Positions 9,501 to 18,183 are shown, numbered from the stretch's first letter. The stretch is 64,000 nt of DNA from Symbiodinium natans (GCA_905221605.1 CAJNDS010002325.1:301340-365339); one strand, 5' to 3'. The notes: a model not told the origin generated them from the sequence alone. A program made the numbers and translations.

Positions 9501-11822
9501 CCAAAGCTTGTACGCCACGTGGCATAGTGCAATCGGGCGTTCGATTTCTACCGACTTAACAAGCATGGTGACCTGTGTGGTACACCACTGATGCGGGGCC
9601 TGGCCGGTTTTTTCCACTAGGTGAAAGAAATGGGTGAGATCCTCGACCCGTTTTTCAGGCAGGGCTTTAAGGAAGTGAATCGTCCATCCATCTGGTCCTG
9701 GGGCTTTCAGAGGCAGACGTTTGATGCGGAGCATAATTGCCAGTGGGTCTAGCGGAGGGAGTAGCTCGGCCTCTCGTTTAGCTTCTACGTGCAGCAGGGG
9801 AAAAACGGTGGGAACAGGCTCGAACTCTCCTTGCCAAATCGGTTGCCACTGGGCCAATCGGCAGTATGGACGGAGCATAGGTTCCATAGTTTGGAAAGGC
9901 CTATCAAGGCCAGATTCATGGCTTTTCATGGCGCGGAAGAGAGGCCTCATTCCTTTCTGTACGGCGCCGTCTAGCCACTCCTTGTAACGCTCCTTGTCGC
10001 ATCGGGCGTGCTCCTTTAGGGCCCTTGAGGCTTCGTCCTCGATCCACTTGCGGGTGTCGATGTCATCCTCCCCGGCGAGAAGGGATTTGATCTTTGCCTG
10101 TTTGTCGCCATTGATTTCCTGGGCCTCGGAATCCGTCAGGCCTGACAACAGGTGCTCGAGCTCTTCGGCTTTGATGATTTTTTGGGGGGTTTTATTTGCC
10201 CAGACCTGCAGCCTCTGCCATTTTGCATGATTGTCCGTGTACTTATAGACTTTGGACGGGGCCAAAAGTCGACTGTGTTTCAAAGACAAGGTGATGCCCC
10301 GGACTGCGGTTTCTTCGGGACACACCGTTGCCGAACACTCTTGGGCCAGGGCGGCAAATGCCAGCGAGACTTCATCAGAAATCTCACGCCCCATCCACTT
10401 GATATGTGTGATGCACGGCATTTTCCTGCTGCACCCTGCCACTTCACCAACAGGTCCATACGCAGGAAGCTGGAAAACCTTACACTGGCCCCCCATCGTA
10501 TCACAAGTGAGGATCAGGCTAGAGTGGGGCCGATGTGGGGCAGTCCAATCTGCTGCAATGCTGGAGATGCTCCTGAGCTTGCTGCTGCAGATGCAGTAGT
10601 CAAGTTCGTTGCCACTATCACACGTAGCCTGCCCAGTCACAATCGGGTAAGCTTGTAGTTCACTGAGGATGTTACTGGCCAGGAGCTCCTCTGGAGCCAC
10701 ATTCCAATCCCCTATGGCAAACCAGTGCCCGGAGTGAGCCTTTATATTTGCCATTAGGCGGGACAGGATTTCGGCGTTTGGGTGCGAATCATACGCTACA
10801 CCTGACCGCAAGTAGACGCTGAAGCATGCAATCTCCGCCTGTCTTGTTCTGACCGCAACTGCTGTGAAACCGCCCCCCTCGTAAGAGACATGATTTAAGA
10901 ACCGGGCTTGCCAATGCTTGCGAACCAAGATCCCCGTACCTCCGAGGACTCCTTTCCCTTGACCAGGGGAGCCCGACCCGCCATGCAACTCGTAGCCACA
11001 TCGTGCTGCTTTCCGGGCCGCTGACTCTCTTGAGTCTCCAATAAGGTGGGTTTCTTGAAGGCACACAACCGGCTCCTTGAGTTGGTCAAGCCAAGTTACA
11101 ATTTCCGCCCTCCAACTGGTGACATTGGAAGAGCGAATTTGAAGTGGTTCTTTGGAGGGAAGGCTTAGCTGCTGTTGCACGTCCTTGAGAGCCATCCTCA
11201 GGGGTGAAACCCCTACCGACGGGCCTCGAGAAGCACAACTGAAAAGCTGCTCCAAAGTCCAGTGCTCCAAGAGCCCCTCGTTCTGAGGGGCTTGGTCCGC
11301 TAGTTCAATGATCGTCTCTTCGGCTTCAGCGCTGATGGCGTGCTGTCCGTCGAGTTGAACCTCTAACTTTTGCCACAGCTTGGCTTGCTTTCGGTTTCGT
11401 GGTTCCACAGGGGCATGCTTCTTCCTGGTTTTTTGACCAGTATGCCCTGAAGGTAGTCTGGTTCCCACTGAAGCTGCACAAGTTGCTGGGGTTTGCGTCA
11501 TGTCGCTGTCGTCTAGCAAGGACGCAGGAAAGAATTTGGGGCCACTGAGGCCGACTGGCGACTCCGATTTTGCAAAGGCCAGTGCTGTCTTTCTGGGAGT
11601 GGTCTTTCTCCTACTCCTCGAAAGCCACTTGTTTACACTAACCGAACCTTCTGCACAAACAGGCTGCTCCTGCGTGCTGAAGGAGAAACTCTCTTCATGC
11701 TCCGTATCCGCCGGTAAGAGCATGGGAGCAGCTCCGCGCTCAGAGTCGAGAGTATTCGGAGTGCTGCAAAATTGCGCCCCAAACCCTTGTGTGGGAACTG
11801 GGGCTTGTTCTTCATGAGTCAT
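6519..11822 (-). CDS. LINE ORF2: AP endonuclease, reverse transcriptase, RNase H
   Basis: About 1767 aa from ATG 11822; the same frame is open upstream to the ORF1 stop at 12090. Residue numbers here count from 11885. At ~245-465 is an APE-type endonuclease with LQETHL (catalytic Glu), GDWNV (DxN), ELDYCI and a terminal PHRPHSSL in place of the usual SDH. At ~720-1000 is the RT: APGPDGW, IDLTTFYETV (motif A), GIMAGCPIAPALA (motif B) and WLDDISVD (motif C). At ~1280 is a CxxC...H..C finger. At ~1355-1515 is RNase H with TDGSGG, NDAESKA, ACDSK and ANRHADWL, all four acidic residues present. The C-terminus adds Cys pairs (CIKC, CKKC) and a Lys-rich tail. It would nick target DNA and prime reverse transcription there. 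Intact and potentially active. Confidence 0.9.
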   Translation of the reverse strand: MTHEEQAPVPTQGFGAQFCSTPNTLDSERGAAPMLLPADTEHEESFSFSTQEQPVCAEGSVSVNKWLSRSRRKTTPRKTALAFAKSESPVGLSGPKFFPASLLDDSDMTQTPATCAASVGTRLPSGHTGQKTRKKHAPVEPRNRKQAKLWQKLEVQLDGQHAISAEAEETIIELADQAPQNEGLLEHWTLEQLFSCASRGPSVGVSPLRMALKDVQQQLSLPSKEPLQIRSSNVTSWRAEIVTWLDQLKEPVVCLQETHLIGDSRESAARKAARCGYELHGGSGSPGQGKGVLGGTGILVRKHWQARFLNHVSYEGGGFTAVAVRTRQAEIACFSVYLRSGVAYDSHPNAEILSRLMANIKAHSGHWFAIGDWNVAPEELLASNILSELQAYPIVTGQATCDSGNELDYCICSSKLRSISSIAADWTAPHRPHSSLILTCDTMGGQCKVFQLPAYGPVGEVAGCSRKMPCITHIKWMGREISDEVSLAFAALAQECSATVCPEETAVRGITLSLKHSRLLAPSKVYKYTDNHAKWQRLQVWANKTPQKIIKAEELEHLLSGLTDSEAQEINGDKQAKIKSLLAGEDDIDTRKWIEDEASRALKEHARCDKERYKEWLDGAVQKGMRPLFRAMKSHESGLDRPFQTMEPMLRPYCRLAQWQPIWQGEFEPVPTVFPLLHVEAKREAELLPPLDPLAIMLRIKRLPLKAPGPDGWTIHFLKALPEKRVEDLTHFFHLVEKTGQAPHQWCTTQVTMLVKSVEIERPIALCHVAYKLWTQARYNLVAEWIARFELVAPWDAARPGQACLDISVRRVFLSEISRSRGLSRVSIFIDLTTFYETVEHELLIQQAKILGFPQVVLNIALQIYRGERLISSEGRVSHPIWASRGIMAGCPIAPALAKLALFPTCQKVYQANQIQSMDVWLDDISVDVEHREPQAAARQALAVFRMLQSELGAAKLQLSIRKSAFVCSDGSAEKELRNRRKVKEPQVQSLVKDLGADSSGGKRRRVKTSNSRIQKAVKRSAKLHRLGLGQKKHAIRAFKTSAFTAGTWGHQAQGLSPKRMKVVRGMAVSHSTRLALGSADVVFDMGEFNVQDPVIRIVLEHWDSLSRCVAINGPCAPRIQQAWGVTWKRLARAAHPWRLAAGPIAAMVCYLRDMGFEAPAMEVWSRPDLTIRLEWGNARTAQQVKEQLRGAMLRERWGRIASQHGGGGAEQGLDWTTHRSLLKKAKGNTLKVTGLRMVWQGAVAFNGHGGHAVCTRCGGANSFVHALHTCPAWAAHDIGPDPEWRRRVDAPECFWLRGLVPAPLTKHPDHPPSFLETHVEGNLEEAAQSCQPVWFGTDGSGGPQASDPRLRMATWSLVAIQRRDGHLPACCWQGPEPDPAYKIVGCAVGVLQVGFTVNDAESKALDFLLGLSNKNNLVACDSKIALTRLKNPNAHHLWPSIWTAGQDDRNRLKPVWTKGHLTKEEHAARHGTGSSWAWEANRHADWLCGQKANEILSQEHVANVRQIDSTAREISTFLGKRAEFLLANCPLPSANEVKFERKAKAKAELPSKKGPNKKQLLLHAVKEANPQTMHNWKISSGESTNNLCIKCEGCGLYVQQVDPHEVVEHVLQFPCQSLPVPTSTPWGFHVSHHMINLGESVVCKKCGVFQAVRILKAKPGCQGRCSQVCKKPNSKFQEAQKRSLDPKAGVKAFFGLRQSCSPHPAAVVPSNTSVCEAVASSSTGEFLPQIPPLPPQTTPAFPKSKAKIKAKAKKDGLTQTALSFRK

Positions 11823-12089
11823 GGTCTTGTGAGTCTTGCAGGCGGAGTCCAGCCTGTTGAGAACATATTTGACCACAGGGCTCAACCGCGGGCCCTGGCT
11901 GTCCTGGGTCTCCTTGCCTCCTTGCTTCGGCCTCCAATGGCGCCGAAGCCTGTTACACTCCTGAGGAGGCAGAAAAACTGGCTGCTCCGACGGTGCACAT
12001 CCACCTGCTATACTACAAAACTGTGACGCGTTCGCTGCGGGCCCTTGCCAGAGGGAGTGCCGCGCCTCACTCCTCTGTGGCCCTGTGCC

Positions 12090-13052
12090 CTACAGGTGCT
12101 CATCCTGATTTTCAAGGGGAGTAGCTCGACCCTCGGTTGGGCTGCTCCGAAAATCCAATCTTCTTCTTGTCGGGCCGAACTCTGTTCCCTCTGGAAGGGC
12201 AGCTCCTATCAACTCGGCGGGTACTCCCACCTCCTTCTTCCAGGTGGGAAAGTTCTGGGGCTCCCCTTCTTCGGCCTCGTGCCTGAGATGCTTGTTCAGC
12301 TGCGCCTGCTGCTCAGGCGTGAGGGCAATGCCGGCACATCTTAGGAGCCTGCTGGCTTCGACGGCCTGCTTTGGTTGATCCTCCTTTTCAACCTGCTCCT
12401 TGACTGCAGATTGAATCTTGAGGATGTCCTGCTCTTTCTGGGAGATTTTCTCCGACATTGCTGCAAGTTCTTTCATACTCTGCTCAAACTGTTCCTTGAG
12501 CCTTTCGGTGCGGCTTTGGAGCTGAACCTTCTTGGCAATGAGCGAACGAAGCTCATTCGTGTTCTGTTTGTAGGCCGCCATTGTTTTCTGAAGTCGCACT
12601 TTTGGTGGAACCTCCTCCATTTGCTCATCCTTGGGCTCCTCTATGCCTGCTTCCTTGAGCAGAATTTTGGCTGCTTCATCTGCTCCGTTCCACAGGCTCT
12701 GCGCGGCCTCCTTGTATTCTTGATCAGACATGGCTCCTCTGGCTTCCAGGCCCGGGGGTGGTTGCGGGTGCTTCGGGGTCCAGCCTGCCGCTTCTAACGC
12801 AGTCCGGGCTCCTTCATCCAGGTGCTGCCATGCCTGATCTAGGGCCTTCACAGCTTTGATGCCCTTTTGAGCTTTTGGGGAGATTCTCACCCGCTCTGGC
12901 GTCCACTTCCTCTCTGTGCCCCAGGACCAATCCCCCGTTTTCTTTGGCTTCTTTTTCCACGGTTTGCCACAATGCCAACAGGTGGGATACCAAGCTAGGT
13001 CCTGGCGAGGAACCCATCCGGTGTAGCAATGCTCGCAGGTTGTGAAGCTCAT
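12090..13052 (-). CDS. LINE ORF1 (copy 2)
   Basis: A 320-aa protein from ATG 13052, the twin of 697-1659. It has an N-terminal zinc-ribbon-like region with two CxxC pairs, a Trp/Lys-rich stretch, then a long K/E/Q/L-rich coiled-coil region. It stops at a TAG; the following 68 codons are open in both copies and in frame with ORF2. That layout resembles stop-readthrough gag-pol arrangements, but readthrough is not shown. Probable RNA chaperone or particle protein of the LINE. Confidence 0.75.
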   Translation of the reverse strand: MSFTTCEHCYTGWVPRQDLAWYPTCWHCGKPWKKKPKKTGDWSWGTERKWTPERVRISPKAQKGIKAVKALDQAWQHLDEGARTALEAAGWTPKHPQPPPGLEARGAMSDQEYKEAAQSLWNGADEAAKILLKEAGIEEPKDEQMEEVPPKVRLQKTMAAYKQNTNELRSLIAKKVQLQSRTERLKEQFEQSMKELAAMSEKISQKEQDILKIQSAVKEQVEKEDQPKQAVEASRLLRCAGIALTPEQQAQLNKHLRHEAEEGEPQNFPTWKKEVGVPAELIGAALPEGTEFGPTRRRLDFRSSPTEGRATPLENQDEHL

Positions 13053-13106
13053 CTTGGTCAGGAAGAGCCAAGTAGAAAACAGAGGCTCCTAGCCTGAAGG
13101 AAGGGC

Positions 13107-13352
13107 TCAGATGTTGGACTTATTGAGTTCGGCACACCACTTCTGCCGGCGGGCCTCCGATAGAAGTTTCCCAGCGTCAACGATCCAGTCGTTCCTGGTC
13201 TTAGACCAACGAGCCAAAGCACGGAGTTGGTTTGTGACCCTCTGCCCCGGTGTGAGGTCGCGGGCACTGGGCTGCTCCTCGAACTCGGCTTGTAAATAGG
13301 GCTTGATTGATTCCTCCAAGGGAACCCTCTCGGCTACCCCAAAACGCTGCAC
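13107..13352 (-). CDS. Small conserved ORF upstream of LINE ORF1 (doubtful)
   Basis: An 81-codon open stretch present in both LINE copies (twin at 1714-1959) with almost the same protein (…TPGQRVTNQLRALARWSK…). It lacks an ATG (opens with GTG) and two in-frame stops separate it from ORF1. It could be an upstream ORF in the leader or simply open by chance in a recently duplicated sequence. Confidence 0.25.
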   Translation of the reverse strand: MQRFGVAERVPLEESIKPYLQAEFEEQPSARDLTPGQRVTNQLRALARWSKTRNDWIVDAGKLLSEARRQKWCAELNKSNI

Positions 13353-13606
13353 CTCGGGGGTACGAGATCGCTCTCTGCCCGCCGTGGTGTGGGGGACCCC
13401 AGGCCGGAGGCCGGAGGGAACAAGGAGAGACTCACTTGCTGCTCAGCCTAGCAACAAGGGAGAGACTCACCTTGCACTGACACACAGATGGCTCTAACTA
13501 CGGACAAGCTGGGGTTGAATGAGGCCTGTTCCCCCAACGTCTGTTTGAGGACTCGAGGCTGGTTCACCACAGCTACCGCTCAGCTACTGTGTGCACCCCA
13601 CCGGGG

Positions 13607-13630
13607 TTGAGCCGAAACTTGAGCCAATAT
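13607..13630 (-). other. Tandem relict spliced leader at LINE 5' end
   Basis: The minus strand reads ATATTGGCTCAAG directly followed by TTTCGGCTCAA. The first has the exact ten-base TTGGCTCAAG end of the dinoflagellate spliced leader; the second is a decayed partial repeat. Tandem relicts of this type are the known mark of a trans-spliced mRNA being copied back into the genome. Here the motif fits the start of the LINE transcript, ~555 bases before the ORF1 ATG. The bases just 5' are a TGATATATGTGATATGTGA microrepeat. Confidence 0.7.
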
Positions 13631-13860
13631 CACATATCACATATATCAACTCCCCCTCATGACCAAGAGTTTCACTGTTGGTCACGTCAACTAAGCTCCA
13701 CGCAAAGCCAACTAAGCTTCTCGCCGGGCCATGGATTCCGGCGCATTCCTCAGTCCTAGACCGCTGCACTGCTTCAGACCGCTGGAGGTCGACTGACTCT
13801 CGCAAAGTAACCTGGCTGGGCGGGTGGGCGGGTCAGCCAGGGCGGGCGGGTGGGCTCAAA
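13631..13860. other. Junction between LINE 5' end and Copia A 3' end
   Basis: No gene. It holds a GGGCGGGTGGGCGGG-type G-rich stretch (~13814-13855) just past the Copia A stop codon. I see no long terminal repeat matching the region beyond 22.7 kb. Confidence 0.5.
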
Positions 13861-16800
13861 TTACCGCAGTCGCAAGCTTTCCAGGGCGACGTCCGCGAAA
13901 GCTGGCGGATAGTGCTGCGTTGCTTTGAGATCAAAGTCTCGTGAATGATCTCCCTTGCAGGTACATGCAAACGTTTCTGACATGGTTCGCACAAACTGTT
14001 CATCGTTCGACATCAGTTTCCAAATCTTTCGGATAGGTAATCCATCTCTGCCTACCAAGCCTGAAACACAGCCGTGCACTTCGCCAGTGTAATGGGTTCT
14101 TTGCTTTGCAAACGAACGGGTGCTTGCCCATCCCCAGTAGGCACACCGCTGCGGCCATTCTATGACCCATACCCCCACTTGCGGGTGGTTCACCATCACT
14201 AAGAAGCTCCGCCAGAGCTTGCGATGCACCGTGAACAAAGCTTGTAGATGGTCCTGATAGCCCGGCCGATCTTCGTGTCGCCGTTGGTACGGGCTACCTC
14301 CGGTACAAGGAGTGCTGCTCCAGAAGACAACCTTCATCCCCCATTCTCTTGCAACATTCATTGCAGACATGACCCGCTCCACGGTGTCATTCGAGGTCCC
14401 GTCAACCCCTTGAGTAATCGGCAAGACGAATACTTGGTGCACACTTCCTTGCAGGTACAGATTCGAACGTGAACTCGTGCAAAACTCGATCAGCAAAGTT
14501 GAATATTCAGTCTCGAGTTCGCATAGCCGACAGAAAGCTTCATATTCGAGGTTGTCCGGCCCGAGTATCGAATCTAGCACTCCAGACAGCAACAAGCAAG
14601 ACCTGACTGCCGGGACCTCTCGGAAATCGATGCTGGTCATATCTTCTAGTCCGAGGGTTGCGGTATGCTTTGCTGTTTGGAGGCGATTTAAATTCTTTGT
14701 GAGGAGATCGCTCACATTCTCGGTTCCGGCTACTCCCTCTACTGCCAACTCGCCGCTATGGACACGGTCTTGGATAAAGCACAACCTCAAGTCTATATGC
14801 CGCATGCGCCTGAGTAGCCCCTCCATGCTGGCGATTTGCCTAGCTGAAGCACTGTCGGTATACACGCGGTGGGGTTTCTGGAGGGTGCCCCAGATATGCG
14901 CCGTCAATTGCGCAAGTCCTGCCACCTCTTTTGCTGCCTCGGCGATGGCAAACAACTCTGCCTCTGCTGAGCTGAGTGCCACGACGCTCTGCAGGCGGCT
15001 GTATCCCTTTATGCAGTACCACAGACCGTCCACTGCGATGTAGATCACTCCGCCACTGGTGCTCTTCCGGGCTACGCTCATCTCGCTGCCCCAATTGCTG
15101 TCGCAATAGGCTACCAGGCTGGCATTCTCCCCCTCATTGGTCTTGCCATCTCCGAGCGGGAAGATTTGATCTAACAGCGGAAACGCTGCTAACCATCGCA
15201 GGAACTTGCGAAGTGCATCTTCATGCACTTGCCGTGGCATGCTTTGTCCGCGTGACAACATGGAGTGAAAATACGTTATATCTGAGCGAGTTTGACAGAG
15301 CCATCCTATCTTCCCTAGGCAACTTCGGAATCGTGAGGCGGCCTCACTCGACAGCTCCTTCGAAGGCTCTTCAACACTCTCCTCATCGTACATACTCCTG
15401 ATGTCGGGTGTCGTCAAGGATGCTTTCGCGGTGGATATGTCCCATCCGAAAGATGTAAAGACCGACTTCACATACTCAGGCTTCACCCCAAGCATGATTT
15501 GTCGTCCATCCCAACGGATTAAACGGCCGAGGAATTCCATCTGCCCATCTTCGATCAGCCTCCCTGTCACTTTGACTTTCAAGACTGAACTCAGGGCTTC
15601 GTGGACGTACTCGAACCCTTTCTCGGTAGAAGACACAATGAGCAAATCATCCACGTACGCTAACATGATGATATACTCCCATCCGGATTCAAGGTTGACC
15701 CATCCGCTGAAAAGCGTCGGTTCAAGCGGACTCGCTTGTAAGCCTAGTGCAGATACGATCCTGTTCAGGTGTCGCTGCCAGCTAAGGCTGGCGGAACGCA
15801 AACCGTAGAGCGCTTTCTCTAGTATCAAGTACGCGGTTTCGCCGCTCTCGAGCGCGAATGTACTTGGCAACTCGATAATGGTGGGTTCCACTACCTGCGC
15901 AAAGAGAAACGCGGTGGAGATGTCGAGGCCGTAAGCCCGCATCTTTCCCTTCGCCGCCCGTGCAAGGACGATCTTGAGGGCTTCCACCGACGCAGTATTA
16001 GAACTCAACCCCAAATCGAGTGCGGATGGTCGGCCATGAGCAAAATCCTTAGCGACTATCCTTGCTCGGACTAGTCCTGGGGCCTTCTGAGTGAGGACCC
16101 ATCGGGACTTGACCGTCCGACAGTTTGGGTTGGCTTTGCGGTACTCATCTATCTCGCTCTTTGATCTTGCATAACCAACTTTCAGACTATCGAGCGCATT
16201 CACCTCTTTCTTGATTCCTTGCCATGTCTCTTCAGGATCCAGCTGAAAACCTTCCAGGTCATCGTAGCTGGCTCTAGGTCGATTCACCCAGAGAGTCCTG
16301 TCTTGGATTCTCATGTACGTCCCTGCGGACTCATCTTCCTTTTTCTCTTTAACTGAAGAGCATACACAAGGGTGGTCTTGGAGATTCAACAACTCAACTG
16401 CTTCACGCTCGACCGACTGTTGTTGCTTGTGGTGCTGTTGTTGTGTTGTCGTGTTCAAGCAAACATATGGGAACTTCTCCACGCTCGACCGACCAACCAG
16501 TAGGTGACATGCTGCTTCGACGTCGTAGTGGTCACAACAAGAGAGTGGTTGTGGTGTGTAGTGGGCGTTCTCGAGCAATTCCTCCAGGTATCGGACTGGG
16601 ACACCCTCATGGAATGTCTGGGGATGCTCTGGAGCGTCTCCCATCTCTGGAGCTTCTCCCATATCGTCATCCTCAGCCTCGGACGGTTGGTACTCGGACA
16701 CATTCCAGTCAGCATCCGGCGCTGACATCTCCGGGATCTCTAGGTCTCCGACTCCTGCTTGCTCAGGATCAAACGCTCGGACCTCCTCTCCTCCAAAGCG

Positions 16801-18183
16801 TGTTCGCTTGTTCGGCTTCATTTGCTCGTCATCATCGTATGGGTCTTCTCCAATTAGCTCCTCAGGTCTTCGGTCGACCTTCGGTCCTTCATCTAATGCC
16901 TCCAGAGCATCATCGATGGAATCACGCAACCATTTTTGGTATCTCTTCACACACTTTTGGGAATGCCTGCTCGAGCTGACGCCTTCCTGGCATCCGGGGC
17001 ACTTGGGTGTAACACCATGTTGTCTCACCCAGTCTATGGGAGGACCTCCACCTGGAACATATGGGAGAAACAGCTCTTTGGTCTTCGGTGCTTCAGGCGG
17101 GGGCACGAAGCCATCTAGGGCCTTTGCACCGGGCAGAAGATTTGCGTCGAAACGCAACGGGTAGAGCAATTTGAGTCCGGGCGCGATCACCCGTTTCGTC
17201 TCCCCACTATCCAAGCGGATTTCCATGGCATGACCTGTGCTCCCAAGCACTGGTCCCAAGTAGATCCCTCGAGCATACTTGGCATCCGCGTCAGGTCTTC
17301 TAGCCCGCGTTATCTTAGCGTATGCTACCGCGCCGAACGGATACGTGACTTGCGGTCGCACTCGATCTCCGCGGATCTTCTGCATGGGTGTCATGGTCGA
17401 CCCTACAGAAACTGAAAACCTGTTGTGCGTGTGTGCTGCGTATTGAAACAAAAGGTCGAAAACATCCGCACACTCACCATCCAAAACAACGCCATGTTCA
17501 CGCAACTCAAGCTCATGTGTTGCTACGATTCCTTTCAGGGTCCTAATGGCTCGTTCTGCTGCTGGTGCATGCCTTTCGGGTGCAAAGCTGTCCTCAGTAC
17601 CCTCACAAAGATCAGCGAGCCTCGCTGCGATGTTCTTCGTGAGTCCCTCTGCATCAGACATGAAATGCGGTTGTTTCACACCAACGTGCCTGACCCAGGG
17701 ATGCAAATGCTCTGCTGTTGTTGCTGCGCTCTCTCCCTCAGGTCTAAAGCAAACTGCAATCGCAAAGCTCATGGTATGAACCAGTACGATGAATGCAAGC
17801 TTGCGAAAGAAGCACTGGTCAAGCTGAAACTCTCTCGGGTTCAGGTCGCTACGCTTTCGGGCTGGAGTGGTCCCTCTAGTGCGCTGGCAAAACTCACAGT
17901 CAGACATGTATGGTACGTGTCCCTGCATGTGGTGCTGGAGCTCTGCCTGTTTACTACGCACATTGTCCCCAATAATTCCTTCTTCAGTGACTAACTCAAA
18001 CTGCTGTTGTGGCTGTCGCGTATCGGGCTCTTTTCTCTCGTCTTGGGACAAAGCTGCAAGGATTGGGTTGGGCTTCTCCGTACTCCCTTTCAGGGAGACG
18101 GGGAGCGAGAACGATCGCGCTCTTGGCGATCTCGGCGGCGCCTGATAAGTTCCATGAATGCAGGCGACGGCGCGCCACTCCAC
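13861..18183 (-). CDS. Copia A integrase - RT - RNase H with C-terminal extension
   Basis: A 1440-codon ORF that opens with GTG, not ATG, in the -1 frame relative to the gag-protease ORF, which it overlaps by 94 bases; it is probably reached by frameshifting. Domains: HHCC-like (HMQGHVPY…CEFCQRT, ~85-105); integrase core with LDQCF, FMSDAEG and APAAERAIRTLK supplying D, D and E (~115-215); RT with YGLDISTAF and AYVDDLLIV (~780-850); Copia RNase H (YCDSNWG, SSAEAELFA, YTDSAS, ~1010-1170). Residues ~1181-1440 are extra: WSSTPCTGGSPYQ, VIEWPQRCAYW, GLPIRKIWKLM, then CTCKGDH…HYPP. The PC-containing and IE motifs recall cytosine methyltransferase motifs IV and VI, but this is only a resemblance. 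Confidence 0.85.
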   Translation of the reverse strand: MEWRAVACIHGTYQAPPRSPRARSFSLPVSLKGSTEKPNPILAALSQDERKEPDTRQPQQQFELVTEEGIIGDNVRSKQAELQHHMQGHVPYMSDCEFCQRTRGTTPARKRSDLNPREFQLDQCFFRKLAFIVLVHTMSFAIAVCFRPEGESAATTAEHLHPWVRHVGVKQPHFMSDAEGLTKNIAARLADLCEGTEDSFAPERHAPAAERAIRTLKGIVATHELELREHGVVLDGECADVFDLLFQYAAHTHNRFSVSVGSTMTPMQKIRGDRVRPQVTYPFGAVAYAKITRARRPDADAKYARGIYLGPVLGSTGHAMEIRLDSGETKRVIAPGLKLLYPLRFDANLLPGAKALDGFVPPPEAPKTKELFLPYVPGGGPPIDWVRQHGVTPKCPGCQEGVSSSRHSQKCVKRYQKWLRDSIDDALEALDEGPKVDRRPEELIGEDPYDDDEQMKPNKRTRFGGEEVRAFDPEQAGVGDLEIPEMSAPDADWNVSEYQPSEAEDDDMGEAPEMGDAPEHPQTFHEGVPVRYLEELLENAHYTPQPLSCCDHYDVEAACHLLVGRSSVEKFPYVCLNTTTQQQHHKQQQSVEREAVELLNLQDHPCVCSSVKEKKEDESAGTYMRIQDRTLWVNRPRASYDDLEGFQLDPEETWQGIKKEVNALDSLKVGYARSKSEIDEYRKANPNCRTVKSRWVLTQKAPGLVRARIVAKDFAHGRPSALDLGLSSNTASVEALKIVLARAAKGKMRAYGLDISTAFLFAQVVEPTIIELPSTFALESGETAYLILEKALYGLRSASLSWQRHLNRIVSALGLQASPLEPTLFSGWVNLESGWEYIIMLAYVDDLLIVSSTEKGFEYVHEALSSVLKVKVTGRLIEDGQMEFLGRLIRWDGRQIMLGVKPEYVKSVFTSFGWDISTAKASLTTPDIRSMYDEESVEEPSKELSSEAASRFRSCLGKIGWLCQTRSDITYFHSMLSRGQSMPRQVHEDALRKFLRWLAAFPLLDQIFPLGDGKTNEGENASLVAYCDSNWGSEMSVARKSTSGGVIYIAVDGLWYCIKGYSRLQSVVALSSAEAELFAIAEAAKEVAGLAQLTAHIWGTLQKPHRVYTDSASARQIASMEGLLRRMRHIDLRLCFIQDRVHSGELAVEGVAGTENVSDLLTKNLNRLQTAKHTATLGLEDMTSIDFREVPAVRSCLLLSGVLDSILGPDNLEYEAFCRLCELETEYSTLLIEFCTSSRSNLYLQGSVHQVFVLPITQGVDGTSNDTVERVMSAMNVAREWGMKVVFWSSTPCTGGSPYQRRHEDRPGYQDHLQALFTVHRKLWRSFLVMVNHPQVGVWVIEWPQRCAYWGWASTRSFAKQRTHYTGEVHGCVSGLVGRDGLPIRKIWKLMSNDEQFVRTMSETFACTCKGDHSRDFDLKATQHYPPAFADVALESLRLR

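Larger units (their letters stand above)
2400..13630 (-). mobile_element. Complete APE-type LINE with RNase H and a kinase-like ORF3
   Basis: In sense order: leader with tandem spliced-leader relicts (13607-13630), ORF1 (13052-12090), ORF2 (11822-6519), ORF3 (6515-5061), a spacer with repeated modules, and a 305-aa ORF (4559-3642). The combination of an AP-type endonuclease, RT, zinc finger and RNase H H places it with the RNase H-bearing LINE groups (I/Tad-like by architecture; clade not proven). ORF1, ORF2 and ORF3 share one reading frame, separated by a TAG and a TGA. All large ORFs are intact, suggesting a young copy. The 5' boundary is supported by the spliced-leader motif; the 3' boundary is uncertain. 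Confidence 0.8.
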
